Shown piece by piece: positions 7,624-14,128 of a stretch of DNA of 19,353 nucleotides; positions within the stretch are counted from its first letter, which is position 1; every line of letters starts with the position of its first letter. The stretch is from CAMBDR01 sp046597185 (lineage in GTDB: Bacteria > Pseudomonadota > Gammaproteobacteria > Burkholderiales > Burkholderiaceae_D), in the NCBI GenBank assembly GCA_046597185.1, contig JBKJLF010000311.1, forward strand, positions 1 through 19,353. Direction: 5' to 3'. The notes beneath the pieces were generated by a model that was not told the DNA's origin, ran no database searches, and saw only the letters and a program-made list of their open reading frames with translations. Both the position numbers and the translations under genes were made by a program.

Positions 7624-9003
7624 TTAGCGCATCCGCACATCAGCATGCGTTGGCCCATACGAACCAAATAACACGGGCAAGTTGCTCAAATCCTCCAGCC
7701 TTTGAATCAAGGCGGCTGCTGTAGTCAATAAATCACCCTCATACAGCGGCACTGCCCGGTTCAGCAATGCCGTCAAGCGCGCCTGATGCGCCAAATCTTG
7801 CCCGTGCTTGACGGGTAAATCGCCACCCAGCCCCAGGTAGCCATGGCACCAGCGCAAGCCTGCCACTTTGTCAAATACATCCAAATGGCTTACCAGCAAA
7901 CCATCCAGCCGTGCATTCATACTGTCAGCCGCATTTGCGCCCACACCTGCATCCGCCGCCGCACCCGCACCCGCACCCGCACGCAAGGCATAGCGCAACA
8001 ACACCGCATCCGGGTGACCGCGCCGAAACACGCCTTGCCAGCCATCACCATGGTTATGCGGTTCGGCCAAATGATCCAGCGCTCTATCATGTGTCGGCAT
8101 CGGGCCGCTGCCATGCCGGGTTGGGTAGCTGCGCAAAATACCTAAATTTTGAATCGGCCCCGTGTGCCCGGCGTCTGCACACACCGCCGCCACCGCCGCA
8201 CAGTTGATGCTGCTCCACGTGGTATGCGGATGAAAACCATACCATTCATCCAGCAACACCCCTTGCGCGCCCTCAAACAAGACCGTGCCGGCCTGCTGCA
8301 AGCGCGCGCTCACTTGCTCGTGCGTGGCCGCAGGCACTTGCGCCAGTAGCGCGCCCAAGCTTTGCAGCCAACGCTGGCTGATACCCGCATCTTGCAACAT
8401 CTGCCATTCTCGGCTGTACGCCGCCTGATTTCCCGGTGCCGGGCAGTGAGCGCCAAATTGTGCAAATTGCGCGGCCAAGGTGCTGCGGATCAGTTCCAGT
8501 TGTTGCAAACAAAAAACGGTATCAAACAAATCGCCATAATGCAAAATCTGATCAGGATAATCCAGCCCATGCCCAACCGTTTCTCCCACCCCCACGCCGC
8601 AACTGCCATGCCCCGCACCGCCGCGCGCCAGCTCGCGCATGCGACCCGCTGCCTGATGAAATGGCGTCGTCACGCGACAGCGCGCATCGATGATGATGCG
8701 CTGCAAGGCATCCGCCACGCCCACGCGCTGCAAATAACTGTTTTCCACCAGCAGCGCAGTCGGGTGAACAATCACTGGCGAGGCCAGCAACGTCATCACA
8801 CCCGGCACAAAACTGCCCGCGCAAAATTGAGAAAAGGTGTGATGCCGCCCATCCGGCAGCACCACATTATGCCCGGCTTGCGCACCGCCGTTAAAGCGCA
8901 CCACCGTATGCGCTTGCCAGTGGCGACAGAGGAAATCGGTAAATAAACCTTTACCGCAGTCGCCAAAGCCCAGACCCAATAAAGAAACAATGCGTGTTGT
9001 CAT
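7624..9003 (-). CDS. Divergent adenylosuccinate synthetase (PurA)-like protein
   Basis: This 459-residue protein has the fold markers of adenylosuccinate synthetase, the GTP-dependent ligase of AMP synthesis. These are the P-loop GFGDCGKG (12-19; PurA has GDEGKG) with the catalytic Asp15, RFNGGAQAGHN with the catalytic-type His45, LFEGAQGVLLDEWYGFHP (242-259), YPTRHGSGPMPT (293-304) and LDVFDKV (374-380). Key parts differ from house-keeping PurA. The E after GD is Cys, the IMP-loop GTTGRGIGP region reads GHGSCGVGVGE (131-141), and the aspartate-binding loop 'TTGRRRRxGW' is replaced by GWQGVFRRGH (321-330). A low-complexity Gly/Ala insert lies at 342-360. It probably makes or breaks a nucleotide-derived compound other than adenylosuccinate. 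The gene follows the vWA gene with a 31-nt gap and a weak GAGTG site, so the two are very likely co-transcribed. This is unlikely to be the cell's main purA. Confidence 0.82.
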   Translation of the reverse strand: MTTRIVSLLGLGFGDCGKGLFTDFLCRHWQAHTVVRFNGGAQAGHNVVLPDGRHHTFSQFCAGSFVPGVMTLLASPVIVHPTALLVENSYLQRVGVADALQRIIIDARCRVTTPFHQAAGRMRELARGGAGHGSCGVGVGETVGHGLDYPDQILHYGDLFDTVFCLQQLELIRSTLAAQFAQFGAHCPAPGNQAAYSREWQMLQDAGISQRWLQSLGALLAQVPAATHEQVSARLQQAGTVLFEGAQGVLLDEWYGFHPHTTWSSINCAAVAAVCADAGHTGPIQNLGILRSYPTRHGSGPMPTHDRALDHLAEPHNHGDGWQGVFRRGHPDAVLLRYALRAGAGAGAAADAGVGANAADSMNARLDGLLVSHLDVFDKVAGLRWCHGYLGLGGDLPVKHGQDLAHQARLTALLNRAVPLYEGDLLTTAAALIQRLEDLSNLPVLFGSYGPTHADVRMR

Positions 9004-9034
9004 GATTTTTCACTCATGGGTGTTGATTGTGTGC

Positions 9035-10102
9035 TCAGGCAAACAGTTTTTGCCACCACGACGATTTATCAGCAGGGGAAGCCGCAGCCGCCGCTACGGC
9101 AGGGGCGGTTGCATGTGGCGAGCTGGCATGTGGCGAGCTGGCATGTGGCGAGCTTGCATGCGGCGAAGTGGAATGCGCCACGCCATTCGTGGTATGCACC
9201 CGCCCCGGTTTCAGTAAATCCGCATAGCTGGCCAAGGCGCGCACCACCGCCGAGCAACGCTCGGACGCAATGTTGTTGGCTTGCAGCGTGCTGACCAAAT
9301 CGCCCATATTTGCGATTACGCCTTCGGTCAGGCCAACAATGGCCGCTGCCACCGCGCACGCGTCTTGCGGCTCTTCCATGCAGATTACATGGTCGCCCAA
9401 CAATTCACGCCAGCGCTTTTCGCAACGCTGCCGCCGCGCCGGGTCGGGAATCAAAAAGAACAGGTGATAGCTTTCTGCCGCCGCCGCAATCACTTCTTCA
9501 ATCGGGATATCTTCATCCAACTTGCCGCCGGTTAAACTGCCGATTTGATGGCGCGACACCACATCGTAGGGCAGTTCGTCCCCGGTCATGAACAGGTAAC
9601 CTTTCTTTTTGCGCTTTTCCCAGCAATCAATGTCGGTATGCTGGGCCAGCATGTAAAACGCCAGCTCATAGCTTTCTTCACCCGAGCCACCACCACCGCC
9701 TTCCAGATAGCTGCGCGTCAACCATTGATCCATCAATTCGGCTGTCGATTCAAATTGGCCGATTTGCAGCGGCGCGCGGTCTGAGGTGGCGTCACCAATG
9801 GCCATGAATAATAACTGCGGATCAGCAATGCCGCAGGCGGTGAGTAATTTCATGAAGGTGGGCAGTTCTTTGGTGGCCAGCATGCGTGGAATATGGCCCA
9901 TCGAGCCGGTAACATCCAGCGCAAAAGCAATGGCGAGGGAATGGGGGTGATCAACGCTGTCGCGAGCTTCGCGCATTTGCAAACCCATCGGGTTCATTAA
10001 GGGGTGACAGGCGCTTTGTTGAAATACTTCGTTGAGGGGGAGTGCCGAACGGTCGGCAATTAAAGCCGCGTGGGCGGCGTGTGAGTAGTTTCCGTGTCCC
10101 AT
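9035..10102 (-). CDS. von Willebrand factor A (MIDAS) domain protein
   Basis: This is a 355-residue soluble protein. The vWA domain spans about 55-240. Its metal site motif is DVTGSM (63-68, D-x-T-x-S instead of the commoner D-x-S-x-S), supported by GDATSD (103-108) and by TGDE (173-176). A glycine-rich loop followed by GEESYELAFY (141-150) is like that of TerY-type vWA proteins found next to kinases in stress and conflict gene clusters. The C-terminal 60 residues are unlike the rest: tandem SSPHA pentapeptides (about 312-330), an alanine-rich run, and an end in SSWWQKLFA. It probably acts as a metal-dependent protein-binding scaffold for its neighbours. The ATG at 10102 has a clear AAGGAAAG site. 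It begins the vWA/PurA-like pair, transcribed from the promoter at 10234-10262. Confidence 0.85.
   Translation of the reverse strand: MGHGNYSHAAHAALIADRSALPLNEVFQQSACHPLMNPMGLQMREARDSVDHPHSLAIAFALDVTGSMGHIPRMLATKELPTFMKLLTACGIADPQLLFMAIGDATSDRAPLQIGQFESTAELMDQWLTRSYLEGGGGGSGEESYELAFYMLAQHTDIDCWEKRKKKGYLFMTGDELPYDVVSRHQIGSLTGGKLDEDIPIEEVIAAAAESYHLFFLIPDPARRQRCEKRWRELLGDHVICMEEPQDACAVAAAIVGLTEGVIANMGDLVSTLQANNIASERCSAVVRALASYADLLKPGRVHTTNGVAHSTSPHASSPHASSPHASSPHATAPAVAAAAASPADKSSWWQKLFA
9111..9170 (-). repeat. 15-bp tandem repeat inside the vWA gene (four copies)
   Basis: Four copies of a 15-mer (plus strand GCATGTGGCGAGCTG) lie at 9111-9125, 9126-9140, 9141-9155 and 9156-9170. The first two are identical, the third has one change and the fourth is more diverged. 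Because the period is a multiple of three, the frame is kept and the repeats encode (S-S-P-H-A)n. Copy number could vary between strains and change the length of the protein tail. Confidence 0.9.
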
Positions 10103-10150
10103 GATCTTTCCTTTCAGATAAATTTATTGCGGACTTCATTCGATCCATGT

Positions 10151-10187
10151 CGCACATCTTAATTTAAAGAATATTTAAAGATGTGCG
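10151..10187. repeat. Perfect 10-bp inverted repeat in the vWA gene leader
   Basis: CGCACATCTT (10151-10160) and AAGATGTGCG (10178-10187) form a perfect stem around a 17-nt AT-rich loop. It lies between the putative promoter (10234-10262) and the vWA start (10102), so it would be in the mRNA leader. On the minus strand no U-run follows the stem, so it is not an ordinary terminator for this transcript. On the plus strand a TTTTTT follows three bases after the stem, but no plus-strand gene ends here. An RNA element or protein-binding palindrome is possible. Confidence 0.6.
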
Positions 10188-10231
10188 AGCATTTTTTGAC
10201 TTCTTTCAGGGTGTATTGCGCAAACACGACT

Positions 10232-10271
10232 GAATCATAGCATACTTAGTTTACAAATTGAATTAATTATT
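10232..10271 (-). promoter_or_regulatory. Promoter with conserved operator-like spacer, upstream of vWA/PurA-like pair
   Basis: On the minus strand, TTCAAT (10257-10262) and TATGAT (10234-10239) are 17 bp apart. The spacer contains AAACTAAGTATGC. The whole 40-bp block matches the element upstream of the regulator gene (12059-12098) at 34 of 40 positions. Such conservation in intergenic DNA, including the spacer, points to a shared operator. The NrtR-type regulator encoded nearby is the natural candidate to bind it (inference). The start codon of the vWA gene lies about 130 bp downstream. Confidence 0.65.
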
Positions 10272-10319
10272 CCAAAATTTTGAAATCGGGAAAAATGACG
10301 CAAACTGATCAGGTGTATT

Positions 10320-10352
10320 GGCTCAGGGTGTCGGCTCAGGGTGTCGGCTCAA
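10320..10352. repeat. 13-bp tandem duplication at the end of the kinase-like gene
   Basis: GGCTCAGGGTGTC occurs at 10320-10332 and 10333-10345 and is followed by a partial third copy (GGCTCAA). The repeat covers the last three codons and the stop of the zinc-ribbon kinase-like gene. It looks like a recent replication slippage that changed the very end of the protein (E-P-T-P-stop). Confidence 0.75.
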
Positions 10353-11295
10353 ATGGCACAAAGCGCGCCGGCCCAAACAGGGTGCGTGCCAAATCTTTGA
10401 TGGCACCTTCCAGCCCGCGCGCGCCGTGGTGCTTGCAAAAATCGGGGTCGTAAGCCGCATTGTGCATAAAGGTGAGCAAGGGTTTGGGCGCGTTGACGGG
10501 CATCAGTGCGCGGATGGCAGCGGCGCTTTGCATCAGATCGCGCGCGCAAGCGCCGGGGTCGGGTTTGGCATGAAAGTGAGCCTTGGCCCAACCGATTAAT
10601 AAAATGCCGTGGTCGCGCGGGTGTACCAGCAAATGGTCTGGCGTGATGCGGCCATGCGTCCAGCCAATGTCGTGCAAATAGCCCAGCACTTCCAACACGC
10701 GCCGCCACATCCAGATAATATGTCGTTCATCCACGCCCATCGGGTAATGCTGACGGATCACATCCAGACTGCCCCAAAAACCGGTAGGATGGCGAAAAAC
10801 CAGCGCTGCATGTTCTGCCCCTGCTGTGGTTTTGGCTCGGCCAGTGCATACCGCCTGCGGCAGGCGCTGGCTAAAGTAAGCGGCAGGCGGGCTGGTGTCG
10901 GCTTGCAGTTGCTGCAGAATCTGTGCTTCATGCTGTAAGCGCAGCTCAGTTGCACCTGCTGGCGCGCCTACGCCCGGGTCTGCATGGGCGAGCTTGATTA
11001 CCACACGCTCGGCCAACGGGCCAAGCCGCTCGGCCAGCAGCACGGTGTGATACTCGCTAAAGCCAAGTTGCGCCAGCACTTGGTAAGCCTGGCTTTGAAT
11101 CTGTAGCCGGGGTTTGCCCACAGCAGCACTGCTGGCAGCCGCCTTGGTGCGCAACCAGGCGGCGCGAAACTCGGCGGCATGCACCACATTTCTTGCCAAG
11201 GTAATGCTGGAATCGCAAAACGGGCATGGTACGGTGCGCCAGCGCGCCTGTTTTGGCAGCGCGCCACCACATTGGGGGCAGGCAAGGGCTTGCAT
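10336..11295 (-). CDS. Zinc-ribbon protein kinase-like protein (probable pseudokinase)
   Basis: This 319-residue cytosolic protein starts with a treble-clef or zinc-ribbon pair, CPQCG (6-10) and CPFC (24-27). A divergent protein kinase fold follows. Retained are the VVIK lysine (101) and an alpha-C type glutamate in LQHEAQIL (120-127). The catalytic loop reads THGRITPDHLLVHP (213-226), where active kinases have H-x-D-x-x-x-x-N, so the catalytic Asp is Arg and the Asn is His. The DFG motif reads IGW (234-236), and the glycine-rich loop (GFSEYHTV) has lost its later glycines. By this reading it cannot be a normal phosphotransferase and may bind nucleotide or act as a scaffold. The start at 11295 is 1 nt after the stop of the NrtR-like gene, whose last codons supply the GAGGA site, so the two are translationally linked. 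Zinc-ribbon kinases beside vWA proteins are known from TerY-type triads, but the PP2C phosphatase of those triads is absent here. Confidence 0.75.
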   Translation of the reverse strand: MQALACPQCGGALPKQARWRTVPCPFCDSSITLARNVVHAAEFRAAWLRTKAAASSAAVGKPRLQIQSQAYQVLAQLGFSEYHTVLLAERLGPLAERVVIKLAHADPGVGAPAGATELRLQHEAQILQQLQADTSPPAAYFSQRLPQAVCTGRAKTTAGAEHAALVFRHPTGFWGSLDVIRQHYPMGVDERHIIWMWRRVLEVLGYLHDIGWTHGRITPDHLLVHPRDHGILLIGWAKAHFHAKPDPGACARDLMQSAAAIRALMPVNAPKPLLTFMHNAAYDPDFCKHHGARGLEGAIKDLARTLFGPARFVPFEPTP

Positions 11296-11296
11296 A

Positions 11297-11989
11297 TTAA
11301 AATCCTCGGTTGAGTAATCGTAAGCGGTCCTGATATTCCGGTTTCAATCGATGTAATTGCGCCGGGCGATGCGCGCCAGCGGCTTCCATTTTGCCTTCCA
11401 GCGCTTCCAGAAAATCCATTTCTGCCATCTTGCGGCGAAAGCTGACTTTATTGATTTCTTCCCCCATCAGGGTTTCATACAGCTTTTGTAATTGCGGCAG
11501 CGTAAAACTCTCGCCCAACAGATAACAAGGCAGCGAGGAATATTGACTCTTGCTGCGCAGGCGCGCGACGGCGGCATCAATGATGGCGCGGTGATCAAAC
11601 GGCAAGGGTGGTAATTGATCGACATCGTATAATTTGTGTTCGGGTTGTTCGGCGTGTTGATTCGGGTCGATCAGGGCAAAGGGTAGCAGGGCGTAATGGG
11701 CGATGGAGACGGACCAGCCCCGTGGGTCGCGTACCTGGCCGGAAAAGGTGGCCAGTTGTTCAAGGTAAGGCATCTCGATGCGGGTTTTTTCACGCATCAC
11801 GCGTAAGCTGGCGGCGCGCGCGTCGGTATCTTCATTGGTGTGGATAAAGCCGCCCGGCAAACAGGCAATGCCGCTATACGGTTCCCGTTCGCGCCGCCAG
11901 AGCGCCACATGCAGGCGCTCATCTTTGATCGTTAACAGCACAATGTCAACCGTGCAAATGACAGGGGGGAAGGAGTTGGGTGAATTCAC
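11297..11989 (-). CDS. NrtR-type transcriptional regulator (Nudix-like domain plus winged helix)
   Basis: This 230-residue protein has an N-terminal Nudix-like domain (about 10-140) with CLPGGFIHTNED (43-54) and RDPRGWSVSIAHYALLP (87-103). Its Nudix box is degenerate: where hydrolases have R-E-U-x-E-E-x-G-U it reads RVMREKTRI, as in NrtR regulators, which sense ADP-ribose-like ligands rather than hydrolyse them. The C-terminal winged helix has FTLPQLQKLYETLMG and INKVSFRRKM, the DNA-binding part characteristic of the family. In known cases NrtR represses NAD-related genes; here no NAD gene is present, so the target is probably its own cluster. The GTG start at 11989 is preferred because an AAGGAA lies 9-10 nt upstream and the promoter element (12059-12098) then stays outside the gene; the longer frame from 12139 would contain it. 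It is followed after 1 nt by the kinase-like gene. Confidence 0.85.
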   Translation of the reverse strand: MNSPNSFPPVICTVDIVLLTIKDERLHVALWRREREPYSGIACLPGGFIHTNEDTDARAASLRVMREKTRIEMPYLEQLATFSGQVRDPRGWSVSIAHYALLPFALIDPNQHAEQPEHKLYDVDQLPPLPFDHRAIIDAAVARLRSKSQYSSLPCYLLGESFTLPQLQKLYETLMGEEINKVSFRRKMAEMDFLEALEGKMEAAGAHRPAQLHRLKPEYQDRLRLLNRGF

Positions 11990-12058
11990 GGGGCTTTCCT
12001 TGTTTGGCCTTGGAATCAAAAAGAAATGAAGCTGTGCCGATAAAGCGCCAGCACGGCC

Positions 12059-12098
12059 GAATCTTAGCATGCTTAGTTTAAAAAGTAAATTAATTGTT
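12059..12098 (-). promoter_or_regulatory. Promoter with conserved operator-like spacer, upstream of the NrtR-like regulator
   Basis: On the minus strand, TTTACT (12084-12089) and TAAGAT (12061-12066) are 17 bp apart, about 70 bp before the GTG start. The spacer contains AAACTAAGCATGC, the same as at 10232-10271 except for one base. The plus strand shows the imperfect palindrome TTAGCATGCTTA. Self-regulation by the downstream NrtR-like protein is inferred from this duplication of the site. Confidence 0.65.
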
Positions 12099-12254
12099 TT
12101 GGTTTGAGGAGGGGGCATGAATGCGGTGCTTTTTTGCATCAGATTGGCACCCTTGTGCGTGCGGGGTGGGGTAGCAGAAAATAAGGCTTGTGATAATCGT
12201 TTAAATCGGGAATACTTCGATTCAAGTGATGTAATTTTCCAGGGAGAATGAGGA

Positions 12255-13022
12255 ATGTGCCAACTGCTGGGGATGAATTGTAATGTTCCGACCGATATTA
12301 TTTTCAGCTTTACCGGTTTTGTGCCGCGTGGCGGCTTGACTGATCATCATGCCGATGGTTGGGGGATTGCTTTTTTTGAAGGCGCGGGGGTGCGTCATTT
12401 TGTTGATCATCAGGCTGCCATCCATTCGCCGCTGGCCGATTTTGTGAAGTCTTGGCCGATCAAATCCACCAATGTGATTGCCCATATCAGGAAGGCGACT
12501 CAGGGCGTGGTGGCGCTGGAAAACTGCCATCCTTTTACCCGTGAGTTGTGGGGGCGCTACTGGGTGTTTGCGCACAATGGCGACTTAAAAGAATTCCATC
12601 CCAAGCTGGACGGTTCTTTTCATCCGGTCGGCTGTACCGACAGTGAGCGTGCATTTTGTTATTTACTGCAAGAGATGCGGCGTGAATTTGGCCCGGATGC
12701 GCCGGCGCTGGATGCACTCAGCCAATTTTTGCGGGAGAAATGTGCTGAACTGGCAAAATTTGGCATCTTTAACCTGTTATTTTCGGATGGCAAAGCGCTG
12801 TTTGTGCATTGCTCGACTGATCTGCACTATATTTTGCGCCAAACCCCATTTGCCCATGCCTCGCTCGACGATGCCGATGTGCATATCGATTTTTCCACCG
12901 AGGCGACGGTGCAGGACAAGGTGGTCATCATCGCAACCACGCCTTTGACCACGAATGAAATCTGGTGCCAAATGATGCCGGGGCAGTTTTCGATGTTTGT
13001 GGATGGAGTGGCGTTGGCATGA
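12255..13022 (+). CDS. yafJ: YafJ-type class II glutamine amidotransferase
   Basis: This 255-residue protein is a stand-alone class II (Ntn-type) glutamine amidotransferase. Removal of Met1 would expose the nucleophile Cys2 (MCQLLGMNCNVPTDI). The glutaminase pocket is seen in HHADGWGIAFF, IAHIRKATQG (76-85), ENCHPFTRELWGRYWVFAHNGDL (95-117) and PVGCTDSERAF. From memory, E. coli YafJ has the same length and aligns throughout, including the C-terminal PLTTNEIWCQMMPGQF. The family hydrolyses glutamine; its acceptor and cellular role are not known. The ATG at 12255 is preceded by a GAGAATGAGG leader. The regulator gene lies in the opposite direction to the left, 265 bp between starts. The ATPase gene follows after 62 nt on the same strand, so co-transcription is possible but not shown. 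Confidence 0.93.
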   Translation: MCQLLGMNCNVPTDIIFSFTGFVPRGGLTDHHADGWGIAFFEGAGVRHFVDHQAAIHSPLADFVKSWPIKSTNVIAHIRKATQGVVALENCHPFTRELWGRYWVFAHNGDLKEFHPKLDGSFHPVGCTDSERAFCYLLQEMRREFGPDAPALDALSQFLREKCAELAKFGIFNLLFSDGKALFVHCSTDLHYILRQTPFAHASLDDADVHIDFSTEATVQDKVVIIATTPLTTNEIWCQMMPGQFSMFVDGVALA

Positions 13023-13084
13023 GTTGAGGTAAGTACTGTTAAAATTGCTGAACGAGTGAACTTGCAAAATTTTGAGGAAATGAC

Positions 13085-14128
13085 ATGTTGAAAAGCATGC
13101 TGGTAAAACACTTCACTGTATTTAAAGACGAAAGGCTTGAGTTTTCGCCTGCGGTGAACATTATCATTGGTGAAAACAGCGTAGGTAAAACCCATTTGCT
13201 GAAGCTGGCGTATTCTTTAATGACGGCTAACCAGGATATTGGCGTTAAAATGCGTCAGGTTAGTCAGGACGGATCAATCGCCACCGATCTGTATTGGCAA
13301 AAATTGATGGCGGTTTTTCGGGTAAAGCATCTGACAGAACTGTTGCGCAAGGCTGGGCCAGCAAACAATGCATTTGCCGGGCTGGTGTTTGAAAATGCGG
13401 ATTTAAATTTTAATATTTCGCTAACGCGGTTTATTGACGGCTCCGTGGCGGTCACGCCTTCCAAGCCAAAAACACATCTGACCAATAAACCGATCTATTT
13501 CCCGACCCGTGAATTGCTCACGATCTACCCCGGTTTTGTGGCGCTGTATAACACGCGGTTTCTTCAGTTTGAAGAGACTTGGCGTGATACGTGTGATTAC
13601 TTGGGCGTGCCTTTGCTCAAAGGTGATGGCGCAGTTGGCAACTTGCTGGCCCCGTTGGAAGTGGCACTGGGTGGTAAAGTGGTGTTGGAAACTAACGGTG
13701 AATTTTATTTGGATACACCGGGCACTGGCAAAATGGGTATGCCGATGGTGGCGGAGGGCTACCGCAAACTTGCCATGCTGGCGCACCTGATCGCCAATGG
13801 CATGATTGCCGAGCAGGGTTATTTATTTTGGGATGAGCCGGAAGCCAATCTTAATCCAAAGTTAATTCGGCTGGTGGCACAGCTCATTCATGATTTGGGT
13901 AAAAATGGCGTGCAAATTTTTATCGCCACCCATAGCTTCTTTTTGTTGAAGGAACTGGATATCCTCGCCAAGAAAGATCCGATTGTGCAGCGCTTTGTCG
14001 GCTTGTCACGACGGGGCGATGAAGTGCTGGTGGAGCAAGCTGACAAGCTGAGCGGTTTGGAAAATGTTGTCACGCTTGATGAAGAGCTGGCGCAATATGA
14101 TCGTGAAATGGAGTTGGCGCATGGTTGA
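13085..14128 (+). CDS. AAA/ABC-type ATPase of a two-gene unit
   Basis: This 347-residue soluble ATPase is of the SMC/OLD-like AAA type. The Walker A motif is GENSVGKT (29-36) at the end of a first strand, after a typical N-terminus (LVKHFTVFKDERLEF). A signature-like segment, VAEGYRKLAMLAHLI (222-236), is followed by Walker B GYLFWDEPEANLNP (245-258) and the H-loop IFIATHS (278-284). The middle part with PTRELLTIYPGF (140-151) is common in small stand-alone ATPases of defence modules. There is no long coiled coil, so this is not a true SMC. The ATG at 13085 has a GAGGAAA site. Its stop overlaps the start of the next gene by 8 nt, so the two products are likely made in step and act together. 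The function of the pair is inferred, not recognised. Confidence 0.82.
   Translation: MLKSMLVKHFTVFKDERLEFSPAVNIIIGENSVGKTHLLKLAYSLMTANQDIGVKMRQVSQDGSIATDLYWQKLMAVFRVKHLTELLRKAGPANNAFAGLVFENADLNFNISLTRFIDGSVAVTPSKPKTHLTNKPIYFPTRELLTIYPGFVALYNTRFLQFEETWRDTCDYLGVPLLKGDGAVGNLLAPLEVALGGKVVLETNGEFYLDTPGTGKMGMPMVAEGYRKLAMLAHLIANGMIAEQGYLFWDEPEANLNPKLIRLVAQLIHDLGKNGVQIFIATHSFFLLKELDILAKKDPIVQRFVGLSRRGDEVLVEQADKLSGLENVVTLDEELAQYDREMELAHG

Noticed and set aside
7624..9003. PurZ of a 2-aminoadenine (Z-DNA) pathway
   Set aside because: PurZ has a Ser in place of the catalytic Asp, which is kept here, and no DatZ, MazZ or DpoZ genes are present.
10160..10200. Plus-strand intrinsic terminator (hairpin followed by TTTTTT)
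   Set aside because: No plus-strand gene ends here; the hairpin is better explained as part of the minus-strand leader.
11990..12139. N-terminal extension of the NrtR-like regulator to 12139
   Set aside because: The added sequence contains the conserved promoter element and no domain; GTG 11989 has a ribosome site.
14064..14120. Earlier start for the nuclease-like gene
   Set aside because: The extra 19 codons lie fully within the ATPase gene and lack a ribosome site as good as that before ATG 14121.
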